Assembly (NCBI RefSeq): GCF_009796865.1
Contig: NZ_CP047028.1
Coordinates: forward strand, 1-64,000
Reading direction: 5' to 3'
DNA from: Formosa sp. L2A11
GTDB taxonomy: Bacteria; Bacteroidota; Bacteroidia; Flavobacteriales; Flavobacteriaceae
Length of the DNA: 64,000 nucleotides
Part shown: in pieces, positions 34,729 to 44,633 of the stretch
Position numbering within the stretch: position 1 is the stretch's first letter
How the letters are laid out: each line of letters begins with the position of its first letter
Made by a program: the position numbers and the translations under genes
Notes under the pieces: model-generated
Seen by the model: the letters and a program-made list of their open reading frames with translations, nothing else
Databases searched by the model: none
What the model was told of the DNA's origin: nothing

Positions 34729-36063
34729 ATGATTAAGAAATCAATATACCATTTTTGTTTACTTTGTGTTACACTCCTATTTTCATTTGTAGTAAAGGCA
34801 CAAACACAAGAGGTTTTATCTTTAGAAAAAGCAAAACAATTAGCTATATCTCAAAACAAATTACTTGAAATTCAGCAAGAAAAAGTAAACGAGCTAAATT
34901 TTAAAAAAGATGAAACAGGAGCAAATAGTTTGCCCATGCTATACCTAACAGGAAATTATGCACACACATTTAATGATGACAATAGTATAGTAATCCCTCA
35001 AGGTGCTTTAGGAAGTATTGGCGATTTTTCTATTCCAGGACAGAATTTAACCGTTTACGAAGGCAAGCAAAATATGCTTACAGGAGGCCTACTCGCCTAC
35101 CAACCTTTAACACAATTATTACGCGTTAATAATGGAGTAAAAGCTATTGAAGCTCAAGCAAAAGTTGAACAATTTAAACTGAAGGCTGCACAATCTAAAA
35201 TAGAAAATAGTATTGAAAAACTTTACTATGCTGTTAGGATTCAAGAAAAAAAATTAGAAACGGCCCAAACTAATATAGACTGGGCAAAAGCTAAACTTTA
35301 CGATGCTGAAAGTGCTTTGCTTGCCAAACAAATTCAAAATGTTAACGTAATTGGACTTAAAGCAGACCTAGCAGATAAAAAACATGATTATTTAGTTGAA
35401 GAAATTGCATTAGATAATTATTTAGTAGATTTAAAAACAACACTAATGCTTCCCGACAGTGTAGATGTTAAACTTGAAGATCAGCCCATAAAAATCTATA
35501 ATTTAAACTCTAAAGCATATTATTTAAGTCAAGCAAACAATAATAATGAACTCTTAGGTGCTAAAAAACAAATAGAAGCTGCAAACTACGGGACCAAAGC
35601 CGCTAAAAACGCATATTTACCAGATTTAGGTGTTATAGGAGGTGTTACTTATCAAAATGTAATATCAGAACTTCCTAGTACAAGCTACTACTTGGGAGTT
35701 AATTTTACTTGGAATGTTTTAGGTTTTGTAAAACACAGAGCACAGTTAGGAGAAAGTATATCTAAACAAAATCAAGCTAAAGCCTATGCCGAGCATACCA
35801 TTTCTAAAATAAATGGAGCTATTGAAAAAGGATACCGTAATGCCATTCAGGCTCAGAAATTAATGGATGTTGCAGATGAAGCCTATAACTTTCGCTTAGA
35901 AGAATACAGAATTAAAAAAGACGGATTAGATTCTGGATTGCTTACTAAAAAAGAACTTTTAGAAACTAAATACACTTTAGATAAAGCAAAACAAGATGCT
36001 TTTTCTTCTCGCTTAAATTTTAATATGGCTGTTCTAGATTTAAATACACTAATTGGACTTTAA
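34729..36063 (+). CDS. TolC-family outer-membrane efflux channel
   Basis: The 444-aa protein has a signal peptide (CLLCVTLLFSFVVKAQ) and the long helical repeats of outer-membrane efflux proteins (LEKAKQLAISQNKLLEIQQEKVNE; and, in the second half, AAKNAYLPDLGVIGGVTYQNV), ending near MAVLDLNTLIGL. It completes the tripartite pump with the adaptor and permease, and begins 4 bp after the permease stop. The 270 bp following contain no gene or obvious terminator. Confidence 0.95.
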   Translation: MIKKSIYHFCLLCVTLLFSFVVKAQTQEVLSLEKAKQLAISQNKLLEIQQEKVNELNFKKDETGANSLPMLYLTGNYAHTFNDDNSIVIPQGALGSIGDFSIPGQNLTVYEGKQNMLTGGLLAYQPLTQLLRVNNGVKAIEAQAKVEQFKLKAAQSKIENSIEKLYYAVRIQEKKLETAQTNIDWAKAKLYDAESALLAKQIQNVNVIGLKADLADKKHDYLVEEIALDNYLVDLKTTLMLPDSVDVKLEDQPIKIYNLNSKAYYLSQANNNNELLGAKKQIEAANYGTKAAKNAYLPDLGVIGGVTYQNVISELPSTSYYLGVNFTWNVLGFVKHRAQLGESISKQNQAKAYAEHTISKINGAIEKGYRNAIQAQKLMDVADEAYNFRLEEYRIKKDGLDSGLLTKKELLETKYTLDKAKQDAFSSRLNFNMAVLDLNTLIGL

Positions 36064-36333
36064 AAAATCTGATTAATTAAATTATAACACTTCAGTTAAA
36101 AACAGAAATCTCATTTCAACATTTCTATAATTTTAGACAACACTACAAAAGCGCAAAATATTAGCAGACCATATTCAGGAAAGGCTAATACTATTTTTAG
36201 TTAAGTAAGTAGTATAAACACATCTATGCTTATAAGCTAGATACAACACTAAAATTTAGAACAAAAAGAGCTTCAAAATTTAGATTAATTGTATAAAAAA
36301 ACTGTACTTTGCAATTTACAATCATTCTAAATA

Positions 36334-36984
36334 ATGCTTTCATTCAAAATATTAATAGCAGATTCACATACATTAACCCGAGAAGGCACTAAATCTCTCC
36401 TAACCAGTAAGAAGGATTTTAATATCGTGGGAGAAGCCATGGATAGTGAAGAGTTATTCGTTTTAATTCCTAAAACAAATCCAGATATACTTATAATAGA
36501 TTTTAATATTCCTGAACATTTTAGTATTAATGATATAGCATCTGTTAGAGAAAAATATCCACAAATAAGTATACTAGTAATAACTACTAACACTTATAAA
36601 ACGGATATTGTTAATGTACTTAACCACGGAATATATGCATATATTTTAAAAGATTGTGAGGAAGAAGAAGTAATACAGGCCATTTATGCATCGGCTAAAA
36701 AAGAAAAATTCTTTTGTAAACGCGTTATTAATGCTGTATTAAAAAAAGAAATCCAACCTAATAATACAGAAAACAATTGTCTTCCCATTTCATTAAGCGA
36801 TAGAGAACTCGAAATTATAAAACACATTGCAGACGGTTATACCACTAAATGTATTGCATTAAAATTGTTTCTTAGTTTTCATACCGTTAACACACACAGA
36901 AAAAATATTTTTAAAAAATTAAACGTCCACAGTTCTTCAGAACTCATACTCTACGCTATTAATCAAGGCATTGTAAATACATAA
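36334..36984 (+). CDS. Response regulator, NarL/LuxR type
   Basis: The 216-aa protein has a receiver domain with acidic pocket ILIADSH, phospho-acceptor Asp in PDILIIDFNIPE (about residue 56) and the conserved Lys in YILKDCEEEE, followed by a LuxR-type DNA-binding domain (LSDRELEIIKHIADGYTTKCIALKLF, HTVNTHRKNIFKKL). No histidine kinase is adjacent. The NarX-like kinase at 52266 is the only candidate partner in the window and lies 16 kb away. It may control the TonB-dependent receptor downstream. Confidence 0.95.
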   Translation: MLSFKILIADSHTLTREGTKSLLTSKKDFNIVGEAMDSEELFVLIPKTNPDILIIDFNIPEHFSINDIASVREKYPQISILVITTNTYKTDIVNVLNHGIYAYILKDCEEEEVIQAIYASAKKEKFFCKRVINAVLKKEIQPNNTENNCLPISLSDRELEIIKHIADGYTTKCIALKLFLSFHTVNTHRKNIFKKLNVHSSSELILYAINQGIVNT

Positions 36985-37105
36985 CTAACATATTAATTAA
37001 ATTTATACTATTTGCTTAGTTATAAATATACCACATTAATGGTATTGTTTAAATTAATTCTAAATAAGAGCTTTGTCTCATCTTTAAAACTAATAATAAA
37101 CAATA

Positions 37106-39364
37106 ATGAATAGAATTAGAATTTGTATTACTACACTTTTAATTATGATTTGTGTAAATGGATTATTCGCACAAAACTCGAGTGTAATAACAGGTAAAAT
37201 AACAGACCAACAAAACCAGCCGCTACAAGGTATAGATGTAAAAATAAAAAAAACATCATACGGAACTGCAACTAATGAGCAAGGATACTTTACAATTAAA
37301 AATATTCATGAAGGCACTTATACACTAGAAATATCTGCAATAAACTATCAAACTCAAAAAAAAGAATTTACAGTAACACATGGTAAAACAACAACTTTAA
37401 ATTTCTCTTTAAAAGATAATACCTATAATTTAGAAGAAGTCACAATAACAGCAACAGGTGTAACAAAATCTACACAAAATATACCAGGTGCCGTTTCTGT
37501 TATAGATGCAAAAATAATTAAGGAATCTGGAGCACAAAACATTGGAGAAATAATATCTAGAGCACCAGGTGTAAATTTTCTAGATGAAGACGGTAGAGGT
37601 TTAAAACCTAATATTGGTTTAAGAGGATTAAACCCCAACAGAGACAGAAGTGCCTTGATTTTAAATGATGGAAAATTCCCTGTAGGAACCACATTATATG
37701 GAGATGTGGGAGCGTATTACTTTACACCTTTACAACAAATTGATAGAGTTGAAATAATAAAAGGTGGTGCTGCATCTGTTTTATATGGTGGATATTCTGT
37801 TGGTGGAGTTATAAATTTAATATCAAAAAAAGCGAGTTACAATCAAGAAACAAAAGCAGACCTTACTTTTGGAAGTTGGAATGGTTTAACTGCACAAATA
37901 ACATCGGGACAAGACAATGGTAAATCTAGTTACTTTGTAAACGGAATACGAAGACAAGGAGATAGTTTTCGCGATAATGGCGATTTTGCTGTAAACGATG
38001 TATCTTTAAAATATGCTGTAAAACCAGATGATAGTTCTAAACTATCTGTATACCTAAACGGGTTTTCTGAAGATTCTGAAACACCAGGCGGACTTACTCA
38101 AGAACAATTTGAAGATGATATTACCCAAAGTAACAATCCCAACGATAACTTTTACAGTAAAAGATATAGCACAGCTATAGATTACTCTAAAAACTTTAAT
38201 GAATTTAATAGTTTTAATGTCTCTGTTTATGGAAACTATTTTGAAAGAGATTGGTTTATTGCCTTACAAAAAGACACAAGAAGTGGTTATGTTCGTGATA
38301 TTCATAATTTAGGAACTGTAGCAGATTATAAATTAACAAAAGATCTATTCGGGGCACAAAACTCATTAATCGTAGGAACAAGAATTCATACAGATAGAGT
38401 AAATAGTAACACGCTTCTACAAGAAACAGGAGACTTTTCTTCTAGAACAGGAACATTAACTGCAGCTACAGTAAGTACAAGTTTTATAAATGAATTTTAT
38501 GCTTATGACGAATTTAACGTTACAGACAAGATAATTTTTTCTCCAGGATTAAGATATACTTCAATTAAATATAATAACAACAATTTATTTACAGCTACAG
38601 AAGACGAAACACATGTAGATGCTTTTGTGTATACTGCAGGTTTAGTTTATAAATTAAAGAATCACACTAGCATTTATGCAAATATATCTTCAGGATTTCA
38701 ACCGCCACAACTTAGTAGTGCTTTAGCTCCAGGAACTGTTGCTGCAGGAGAAGATTTAGATTCTGAAACCTCTGTTAATTATGAAGCAGGAATAAAAACG
38801 AATCCAGCAAATTGGATTTCTGCAAGTGCAACAGCCTACTACATTCAATTTAAAAACAAAATTATTAGCGAAGGTGGTGTAAACACAAATTCAGGAGAAA
38901 GTTTACACAGAGGTATTGAAGCAGAATTAGAATTAGGTTCTTGGCATGGATTAAGTGTTTTTACCAATGCTACAATTCAGAAAGCTACATTTGCAAATAA
39001 TGAAGAATTAGGAGGAAATATATTACCATATGCACCACAACAAATGTATGCCGCAGGTATTCGTTCTAAAATAAATTTAAAAAAGGGAGAACTAGTTACC
39101 AATATATTCGGAAACTATGTAGGTAAACAATATAACGATGATGAAAACACAGAAGCAGAAAGTGCAGATGGTATAGAAGGTGCAATTCCTTCTTACAAGG
39201 TAGTAAATGCAACCATAGGATATTCTCGAAAAAATTGGGGCGTTAACTTTTCAATATATAATTTATTAGATGAAAAATATTTTACACAACGTAGCTCATT
39301 CTTTGGAGGAATAATGCCTTCTCCCACTAGAAATGCACGACTTAATATTAGTTATAAATTCTAA
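37106..39364 (+). CDS. TonB-dependent outer-membrane receptor (FecA/siderophore-receptor-like)
   Basis: The 752-aa protein has a signal peptide (TLLIMICVNGLFAQ), a CarboxypepD_reg-like beta-sandwich (GKITDQQNQPLQGIDVKIKKT), a TonB-box region near VTITATGV, the plug domain (INIGEIISRAPGVNF, YFTPLQQIDRVEIIKGGAASVLYGG) and a 22-strand barrel ending in F (LNISYKF). The plug style matches iron-dicitrate/siderophore receptors rather than SusC, and no SusD neighbour is present. It is monocistronic and ends in a perfect palindromic terminator. The ligand cannot be read from sequence. Confidence 0.94.
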   Translation: MNRIRICITTLLIMICVNGLFAQNSSVITGKITDQQNQPLQGIDVKIKKTSYGTATNEQGYFTIKNIHEGTYTLEISAINYQTQKKEFTVTHGKTTTLNFSLKDNTYNLEEVTITATGVTKSTQNIPGAVSVIDAKIIKESGAQNIGEIISRAPGVNFLDEDGRGLKPNIGLRGLNPNRDRSALILNDGKFPVGTTLYGDVGAYYFTPLQQIDRVEIIKGGAASVLYGGYSVGGVINLISKKASYNQETKADLTFGSWNGLTAQITSGQDNGKSSYFVNGIRRQGDSFRDNGDFAVNDVSLKYAVKPDDSSKLSVYLNGFSEDSETPGGLTQEQFEDDITQSNNPNDNFYSKRYSTAIDYSKNFNEFNSFNVSVYGNYFERDWFIALQKDTRSGYVRDIHNLGTVADYKLTKDLFGAQNSLIVGTRIHTDRVNSNTLLQETGDFSSRTGTLTAATVSTSFINEFYAYDEFNVTDKIIFSPGLRYTSIKYNNNNLFTATEDETHVDAFVYTAGLVYKLKNHTSIYANISSGFQPPQLSSALAPGTVAAGEDLDSETSVNYEAGIKTNPANWISASATAYYIQFKNKIISEGGVNTNSGESLHRGIEAELELGSWHGLSVFTNATIQKATFANNEELGGNILPYAPQQMYAAGIRSKINLKKGELVTNIFGNYVGKQYNDDENTEAESADGIEGAIPSYKVVNATIGYSRKNWGVNFSIYNLLDEKYFTQRSSFFGGIMPSPTRNARLNISYKF

Positions 39365-39420
39365 AAAAACAAATTACATTACTCCAATATTCTTTTAGAA
39401 TTGGAACTCATAATTAATTC

Positions 39421-39452
39421 AAAAAACACCTTCAGATCTGAAGGTGTTTTTT
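39421..39452 (+). terminator. Terminator of the TonB-dependent receptor gene
   Basis: AAAACACCTTCAGA and TCTGAAGGTGTTTT form a perfect palindrome followed by T-rich sequence. It may also serve a reverse transcript. Confidence 0.9.
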
Positions 39453-39729
39453 ATATAGCCCTAACGTCATAAAGCTTACCAATATAAAATCATTATATTC
39501 ATATTATATCGCGCTCTAAATAAGACCTCAACTTTATAAAAAAAACGTTACTCATTACCATACTCTTGTTAGCGAGTCTTAGTACTAGTTATGTTATGCC
39601 CAACAAAAACATACAGACCACACAAATAAAGCAGACCCTTAAAAGAAAAGCCTATTAACTTAACTGTAATGCCTTTTATAAGCTACAACTGTCCCGTCCT
39701 GAAATAGCGATACACTAAAATTTAGTGTA

Positions 39730-40164
39730 ATGAAAACATCAGACCATTTAGGGCACACCAAGCGTACCCAAAAAGACTACTCTCTTTCTTTTAAACTTAA
39801 ATTAGTTGAAGAATTAGAGCTTGGACTTCTTACAAAATCACAAGCTAAGCTTAAATATGGCATCCAAGGAGATTCTACAGTAACCAAATGGTTGCAAAAA
39901 TATGGTAACTTTGATTGGGAACACCAATCTCCAAAAACGATGTCAAAAACTCCAGAACAAAAAATACTCGAATTAGAAGCTAAGGTTAAACTTCTAGAAA
40001 AGCAAAAGGCAAGAGCAGAACACCTTGCTGAACGTGCAGATAAGAAGGTTATAATTTTTGATATGCTCGTAGATATGGCTGAAAAGGAATATGATATCGA
40101 AATCAGAAAAAATTACAAACCCGAGTTATCAAAAACTTCAAAGAAGACCAAAAAGAGACCATAA
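39730..40164 (+). CDS. IS3-family transposase OrfA
   Basis: The 144-aa product has a helix-turn-helix (SLSFKLKLVEELELGLLTKSQ and KYGIQGDSTVTKWLQKYG) and a coiled coil (LELEAKVKLLEKQKARAEHLAE), the usual DNA-binding and dimerisation parts of IS3 OrfA. The last codons overlap the OrfB frame, in an A-rich stretch (ACCAAAAAG, 40147-40155) suited to -1 slippage. Confidence 0.93.
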   Translation: MKTSDHLGHTKRTQKDYSLSFKLKLVEELELGLLTKSQAKLKYGIQGDSTVTKWLQKYGNFDWEHQSPKTMSKTPEQKILELEAKVKLLEKQKARAEHLAERADKKVIIFDMLVDMAEKEYDIEIRKNYKPELSKTSKKTKKRP

Positions 40165-40262
40165 TCTCTTCCTGTGAATTACTCGGGGTAAATAGACAGG
40201 TTTATTACAGAGCTATAAAATCCAAAAAGCATAAGCAAAGCTTAGCAAAACAAGTTATAGCT

Positions 40263-41030
40263 ATGGTACGTTCTGTTAGGAATTTAATGCCAAGGCTAGG
40301 CACAAGAAAATTATATTATATACTTAAAAATGAATTAAGCAAAGTACATGTAGGTAGAGATAAGTTGTTTAGAATACTCAAAGCAAACCACATGGTTATA
40401 AAACCTAAAAAGAGTTATCATATAACAACTGACTCTCATCATAGATTTAGAAAGCATAAGAATAAAATTAATGAGATAGAATTTAATCGTCCAGAACAGG
40501 TTTGGGTAAGCGATATCACCTACACTGGGAATAGAAAAAATCCGTCTTACCTTGCTTTAGTTACAGATGCATATTCAAAAAAAATAATGGGCTATGACAT
40601 ATCAAATAGTCTTGAAGTTGGAGGTTCTCTTAGAGCTCTTGAAATGGCTCTAAGAAAAAGAAGTTATAAAGACCAATCTTTAATACATCACTCAGACAGA
40701 GGTTTGCAGTATTGTTCTAATGATTATCAGAACTTGCTAAAAGACAAAAATATTATTACAAGTATGACAGAGAAATATGATCCTTATGAAAATGCTATCG
40801 CAGAGCGTGTAAATGGTATTTTGAAACAAGAATTTGCAATAGCAACTTACGATACCGATATAGAAACAAAGAAATTAATAATCAAAGATGCAGTCAATAT
40901 TTACAATAGTTTAAGACCACATTTTTCTAATCATATGCGAACACCTGATATGATGCATAAACAACAAAAATTAAAAAGAAAACAGTATAAATCAAAAAAG
41001 CTGAACAATCTTAAGATTGTTCAGCTTTAA
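40263..41030 (+). CDS. IS3-family transposase OrfB (integrase core)
   Basis: This is the rve integrase domain with the DDE triad in VWVSDITYTGN, HHSDRGLQYCS and NAIAERVNGILKQEF. The first ATG of this frame is 40263, but it is open from about 40113 and shows conserved OrfB sequence upstream (SCELLGVNRQVYYRAIKSKK), so the functional product is probably the OrfAB fusion made by -1 frameshifting. The final codons are built into a perfect palindrome (40997-41028) that can act as a terminator. Confidence 0.94.
   Translation: MVRSVRNLMPRLGTRKLYYILKNELSKVHVGRDKLFRILKANHMVIKPKKSYHITTDSHHRFRKHKNKINEIEFNRPEQVWVSDITYTGNRKNPSYLALVTDAYSKKIMGYDISNSLEVGGSLRALEMALRKRSYKDQSLIHHSDRGLQYCSNDYQNLLKDKNIITSMTEKYDPYENAIAERVNGILKQEFAIATYDTDIETKKLIIKDAVNIYNSLRPHFSNHMRTPDMMHKQQKLKRKQYKSKKLNNLKIVQL
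40997..41028 (+). terminator. Palindromic hairpin overlapping the end of OrfB
   Basis: AAAGCTGAACAATCTT is followed by its exact inverse AAGATTGTTCAGCTTT. It encodes the last residues of OrfB and could stop transcription leaving or entering the element. Confidence 0.65.
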
Positions 41031-41550
41031 TTAATATTTTTAATCCTTTAATAATCTGTATCGTTTATTCAGGACTAGACAAACAGAAATTTAAATTTTA
41101 TGTTTGGAGCAATTCCTATGGCTATGTACAAATTAGATCGTACAGACACTATTTCTCCAAAATCATTATCAGGAATGTCTGCCGTTTATACTACAAACAG
41201 CTCTTATTTTATTTCTTTTTTCAATAAATGGTATTATAAAGAAGACACTTGGAAAGGTAAGTTTTTTGTAATGACAGGAGATAAGAATTCCCAATTTTAC
41301 ATGACTGATAATAAGCTCCACGGTTTTTACGATTACGGAATAGAAGTCACTTTAGTCAGTATTGGCGTACAAATAAAAATTATAGACAATTTATACGGAG
41401 GTGTTACATATACATTGGAAAGCCTATCCTAGCATAGGTATGGGTTATAGATATAGAGCTTTTGAAGCTGTAAAATTTAATATTGGTTTAGATGCTGCAA
41501 TTGGTAAAGGAGATTGGGGAATTTACTTTAGAATTGGAGAATCATTTTAA

Positions 41551-41868
41551 ACTATAAAAATCTAAAAAAGTAAAATTTTGTCTCCCTTTTGTCTATATAA
41601 TGTATAAAGACACACTATTTTTAAATTGTATCACTTATACTTCTGAGCCTTTTTTTATAATTACTATTAGTTTTAGAAATTATAATATGACTTTTTTAAG
41701 AAAATGAAAACTATTTTATACTAACAATAGTAAATAAACAATACTGAGGTTGCATCTTATCTCATGTTTAAATAAATCTTACTTTTACCTATTACCAATT
41801 CATAAACTAAAATACGTTTTAAATGAAGTAGGTATCTAATTATTAATTCCAAAAAAATTAAAGTATAT
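41551..41868. other. Intergenic region before the GH63-like gene
   Basis: About 320 bp, AT-rich. No gene, RNA or repeat is seen; it probably contains the promoter of the glucosidase gene. Confidence 0.35.
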
Positions 41869-44490
41869 ATGAGTAAAGTAACTCAGGAATCAGAACGATT
41901 AGCCGTTTCTGACACTTATAAAAATTGGAAAAAATGGGGACCATATCTTGCAGAAAGACAATGGGGAACCGTACGTGAAGACTATAGTGAACATGGCCAT
42001 GCTTGGGATTTCGTAAACCATGAAAAAGCCCGTAGTAATGCCTACAGATGGGGAGAAGAAGGTATTGGAGGATTTTGCGATTCTAGAGAAATATTATGTC
42101 TAGCTCCTGCATTTTGGAACGGAAAAGATCCCATTTTAAAAGAGCGCTTATTTGGACTAACCAATAACCAAGGAAATCATGGAGAAGATGTAAAAGAACT
42201 ATACTTTCATCAAGTCTCTACGCCTACCCATTCTTACTGTAAATACCTTTATAAATATCCACATAACGAATATCCTTACGACGATTTAGTCAATACAAAA
42301 CGTAATCGAGAAGAATCAGAATACGAATTATTAGACACAGATGCCTTTAAAGATAATGCCTATTTCGATTGTTTTATTGAATATGCAAAAGCAGATGTAG
42401 ACGATCTTTTAATGAAAGTTACCATTGTTAATCGTGGTAAAGAAGCTGCCGAAATTCATGTATTACCTCATCTTTGGTATAGAAATTTTTGGAAACACAA
42501 CAAACGTTTTACGCGTCCAAGCATAGACTCTATTGCTAAAGATTGTGTAGAAACTAAAAGTGGAAGAAGCGGACGCTATTTTTTATATCACGAAAATGGA
42601 GAACAACTTTTTTGTGAGAATGAAACAAATAACGAGCGTATTTATGATGTTCCTAATATTGTAGACTATGTTAAAGATGGAATAAACGATTACGTAGTAA
42701 ATAATAAACCAACCGTTAATCCTGAGAAAAAGGGATCTAGAATGGCGGTTTGGCATAAATTTAGTTTAAAAGCAGGTGAAGAAAAAAGTGTAAGAATTAG
42801 ACTTAGTAAAAAACCTGTACAAGATCCTTGGTCTACCTTCGATAATATCTTTACACAAAGAATCGAAGAATGTGAAGATTTTTACAGTAGCATTATAAAA
42901 AAAGATATTCCAGAAGCACAACAAAACATTGCTAAAAAAGCATTCTCTGGATTATTATGGACCAAACAATTTTACTATTACGATGTCTTTAAATGGCTTT
43001 TTGGAGGGCCTACAGAAACACCTCCACATCGCGCTAGTGCAAGAAATTTTAATTGGCAACACCTTACAAATAGACATGTAATTTCTATGCCAGATAAATG
43101 GGAATATCCTTGGTATGCTGCCTGGGATTTAGCATTTCACATGGCTTCTTTTGCAGAAATAGATCCGTATTTTGCCAAAGAACAATTAATCTTGGTATTA
43201 CAAGAAAACTACATGCATCCCAACGGACAAATTCCTGCTTACGAGTGGAACTTTAGCGATGTAAATCCGCCTGTGCACTCTTGGGCTGTATGGAATGTTT
43301 ACGAAAAAGATAAAGAACGTACTGGTACAGGAGATACTGTGTTTTTAGAAAAAGCATTCCAAAAACTACTTGTAAACTTTACGTGGTGGGTTAACCAAAA
43401 AGATACCAACGGTACAGATCTTTTTGAAGGAGGATTTTTAGGCCTAGATAATATTGGCGTCTTCGACAGAAACCAGATGCCTGAAGGTATTACAAGAATG
43501 CAACAAGCAGATGCGACAAGTTGGATGGCCATGTTTACACTAAACCTACTACGCATGTCGTTAGAATTAGCAAAAACAAATAAATCTTACGAAGACTTTG
43601 CTGCCAAATTCTTCAGACATTTCTTAAATATTGCTTGGGCAATGCACCATATTGGTAAAAACAATATATCGTTATGGGATAATGAAGACAACTTTTATTA
43701 CGATGTGGTAGAGATGTCTTCAGGCTTAACAGACCGTATGAAAGTAAGATCGTTAGTTGGAATTATTCCGCTTTTTGCTGTAGAAGTAATTAATAAAGAA
43801 CTTTTTGATTCTCTAAAAGTATTTAAAGGAAAGGTTGCCGAAATAGTTAGAACACGTCCAGATTTAGCATCATTAATATCTCGTATTGAAGAAGCTAATC
43901 CTGATGAAAACTACCTATTTTCAATCATGCGTGGCTTTAGACTTGAACATGTTTTAAAACGCATGTTAGATGAAGATGAGTTTTTATCTGAGTACGGAAT
44001 TCGTTCATTATCTAAATATCACGAAAAACATCCTTTTGTTTTTGAATATCACGGACATCACCAAATTCAATACGAACCAGGAGAAAGCAGATCTAATATG
44101 TTTGGAGGAAACTCTAATTGGCGCGGACCAATTTGGATGCCTCTAAATTATATGATTATCCAGTCGTTACGTAAATACTATTCTTTTTATGGCAATAAAT
44201 ATTTATACGATTTCCCTACTGGTTCTGGTAATAAAATGAATTTAAATGAAATAGCGAACGAACTTTCAGAAAGATTAATTAAACTTTTTGAAGTGAATGA
44301 AAACGGTAAATATCAATATCATTCAGACGATCCGAATCATTTATTTACTAAAGATGACGAATTTAAAAAACAGCATCTTTTTTATGAGTTTTTTGATGGC
44401 GATAGTGGAAAAGGCCTTGGAGCATCTCACCAAACCGGCTGGACAGCTTTAATTGCTAATTTAATCATGGATTTAGAAGAAAACAAATAA
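41869..44490 (+). CDS. Glucosidase-like glycoside hydrolase (GH63-related)
   Basis: The 873-aa protein lacks a signal peptide, so it is cytoplasmic. It has the (alpha/alpha)6-barrel style of GH63/mannosyl-oligosaccharide-glucosidase-like proteins: an N-terminal region with ERQWGTVREDYSEHGHAWDF, then PDKWEYPWYAAWDLAFHM, DQMPEGITRMQQADATSWMA-like blocks and RGPIWMPLNYMIIQSL. The acid residues in AWDLAF and near the C-terminus (SHQTGWTALIANL) are candidates for catalysis. It probably trims alpha-glucosides or trehalose/glycogen-like sugars; the substrate is not readable. Monocistronic, with a terminator. Confidence 0.85.
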   Translation: MSKVTQESERLAVSDTYKNWKKWGPYLAERQWGTVREDYSEHGHAWDFVNHEKARSNAYRWGEEGIGGFCDSREILCLAPAFWNGKDPILKERLFGLTNNQGNHGEDVKELYFHQVSTPTHSYCKYLYKYPHNEYPYDDLVNTKRNREESEYELLDTDAFKDNAYFDCFIEYAKADVDDLLMKVTIVNRGKEAAEIHVLPHLWYRNFWKHNKRFTRPSIDSIAKDCVETKSGRSGRYFLYHENGEQLFCENETNNERIYDVPNIVDYVKDGINDYVVNNKPTVNPEKKGSRMAVWHKFSLKAGEEKSVRIRLSKKPVQDPWSTFDNIFTQRIEECEDFYSSIIKKDIPEAQQNIAKKAFSGLLWTKQFYYYDVFKWLFGGPTETPPHRASARNFNWQHLTNRHVISMPDKWEYPWYAAWDLAFHMASFAEIDPYFAKEQLILVLQENYMHPNGQIPAYEWNFSDVNPPVHSWAVWNVYEKDKERTGTGDTVFLEKAFQKLLVNFTWWVNQKDTNGTDLFEGGFLGLDNIGVFDRNQMPEGITRMQQADATSWMAMFTLNLLRMSLELAKTNKSYEDFAAKFFRHFLNIAWAMHHIGKNNISLWDNEDNFYYDVVEMSSGLTDRMKVRSLVGIIPLFAVEVINKELFDSLKVFKGKVAEIVRTRPDLASLISRIEEANPDENYLFSIMRGFRLEHVLKRMLDEDEFLSEYGIRSLSKYHEKHPFVFEYHGHHQIQYEPGESRSNMFGGNSNWRGPIWMPLNYMIIQSLRKYYSFYGNKYLYDFPTGSGNKMNLNEIANELSERLIKLFEVNENGKYQYHSDDPNHLFTKDDEFKKQHLFYEFFDGDSGKGLGASHQTGWTALIANLIMDLEENK

Positions 44491-44502
44491 TCAAATTATA
44501 TT

Positions 44503-44553
44503 AAAAGGCCTGACCAGATAAGTATTGATTCGCTTATAAGGTCAGGCTTTTTT
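44503..44553 (+). terminator. Terminator of the glucosidase gene
   Basis: AAAAGGCCTGACC and GGTCAGGCTTTTTT form the stem; inner TAAG/CTTA arms extend it. The T-run follows directly. Confidence 0.85.
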
Positions 44554-44633
44554 ATTTCATATTTACACCTCAAATAACATATAATTCAAGAAAAAGTTCT
44601 TGTATATTTGGAAGCAACAAACAGATTTTGTAA

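Larger units (their letters stand above)
39690..41081 (+). mobile_element. IS3-family insertion sequence, apparently intact (1392 bp)
   Basis: Imperfect 25-bp terminal inverted repeats, 39690-39714 (TGTCCCGTCCTGAA...CGATACA) and 41057-41081 (reverse complement TGTCTAGTCCTGAA...CGATACA). The target duplication is AAC at 39687-39689 and 41082-41084; 3 bp is normal for IS3. It carries overlapping orfA and orfB in the expected -1 arrangement, with all DDE residues present. Confidence 0.95.
39540..41550 (+). pseudogene. Decayed BamA/surface-antigen-type outer-membrane protein gene, split by an IS3 element
   Basis: Joining the sequence across the IS (one copy of AAC) gives a continuous frame KEKPINLTVMPFISYNRN followed by FGAIPMAMYKL, SPKSLSGMSAVYTTNSSYF and YDYGIEVTLVSIGVQ, typical of flavobacterial BamA/D15-like barrels. 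Upstream, in another frame, is a signal-like LLITILLLASLSTSYVM without an ATG. Downstream the frame breaks near 41413, and after an apparent internal deletion resumes as AYPSIGMGYRYRAFEAVK to GESF and a stop at 41550. So it has an insertion, at least two frameshifts and a deletion. Confidence 0.8.

Noticed and set aside
41100..41432. 110-aa frame as an independent gene
   Set aside because: It is the middle part of the IS-split BamA/surface-antigen pseudogene; its ATG is internal to the family alignment.
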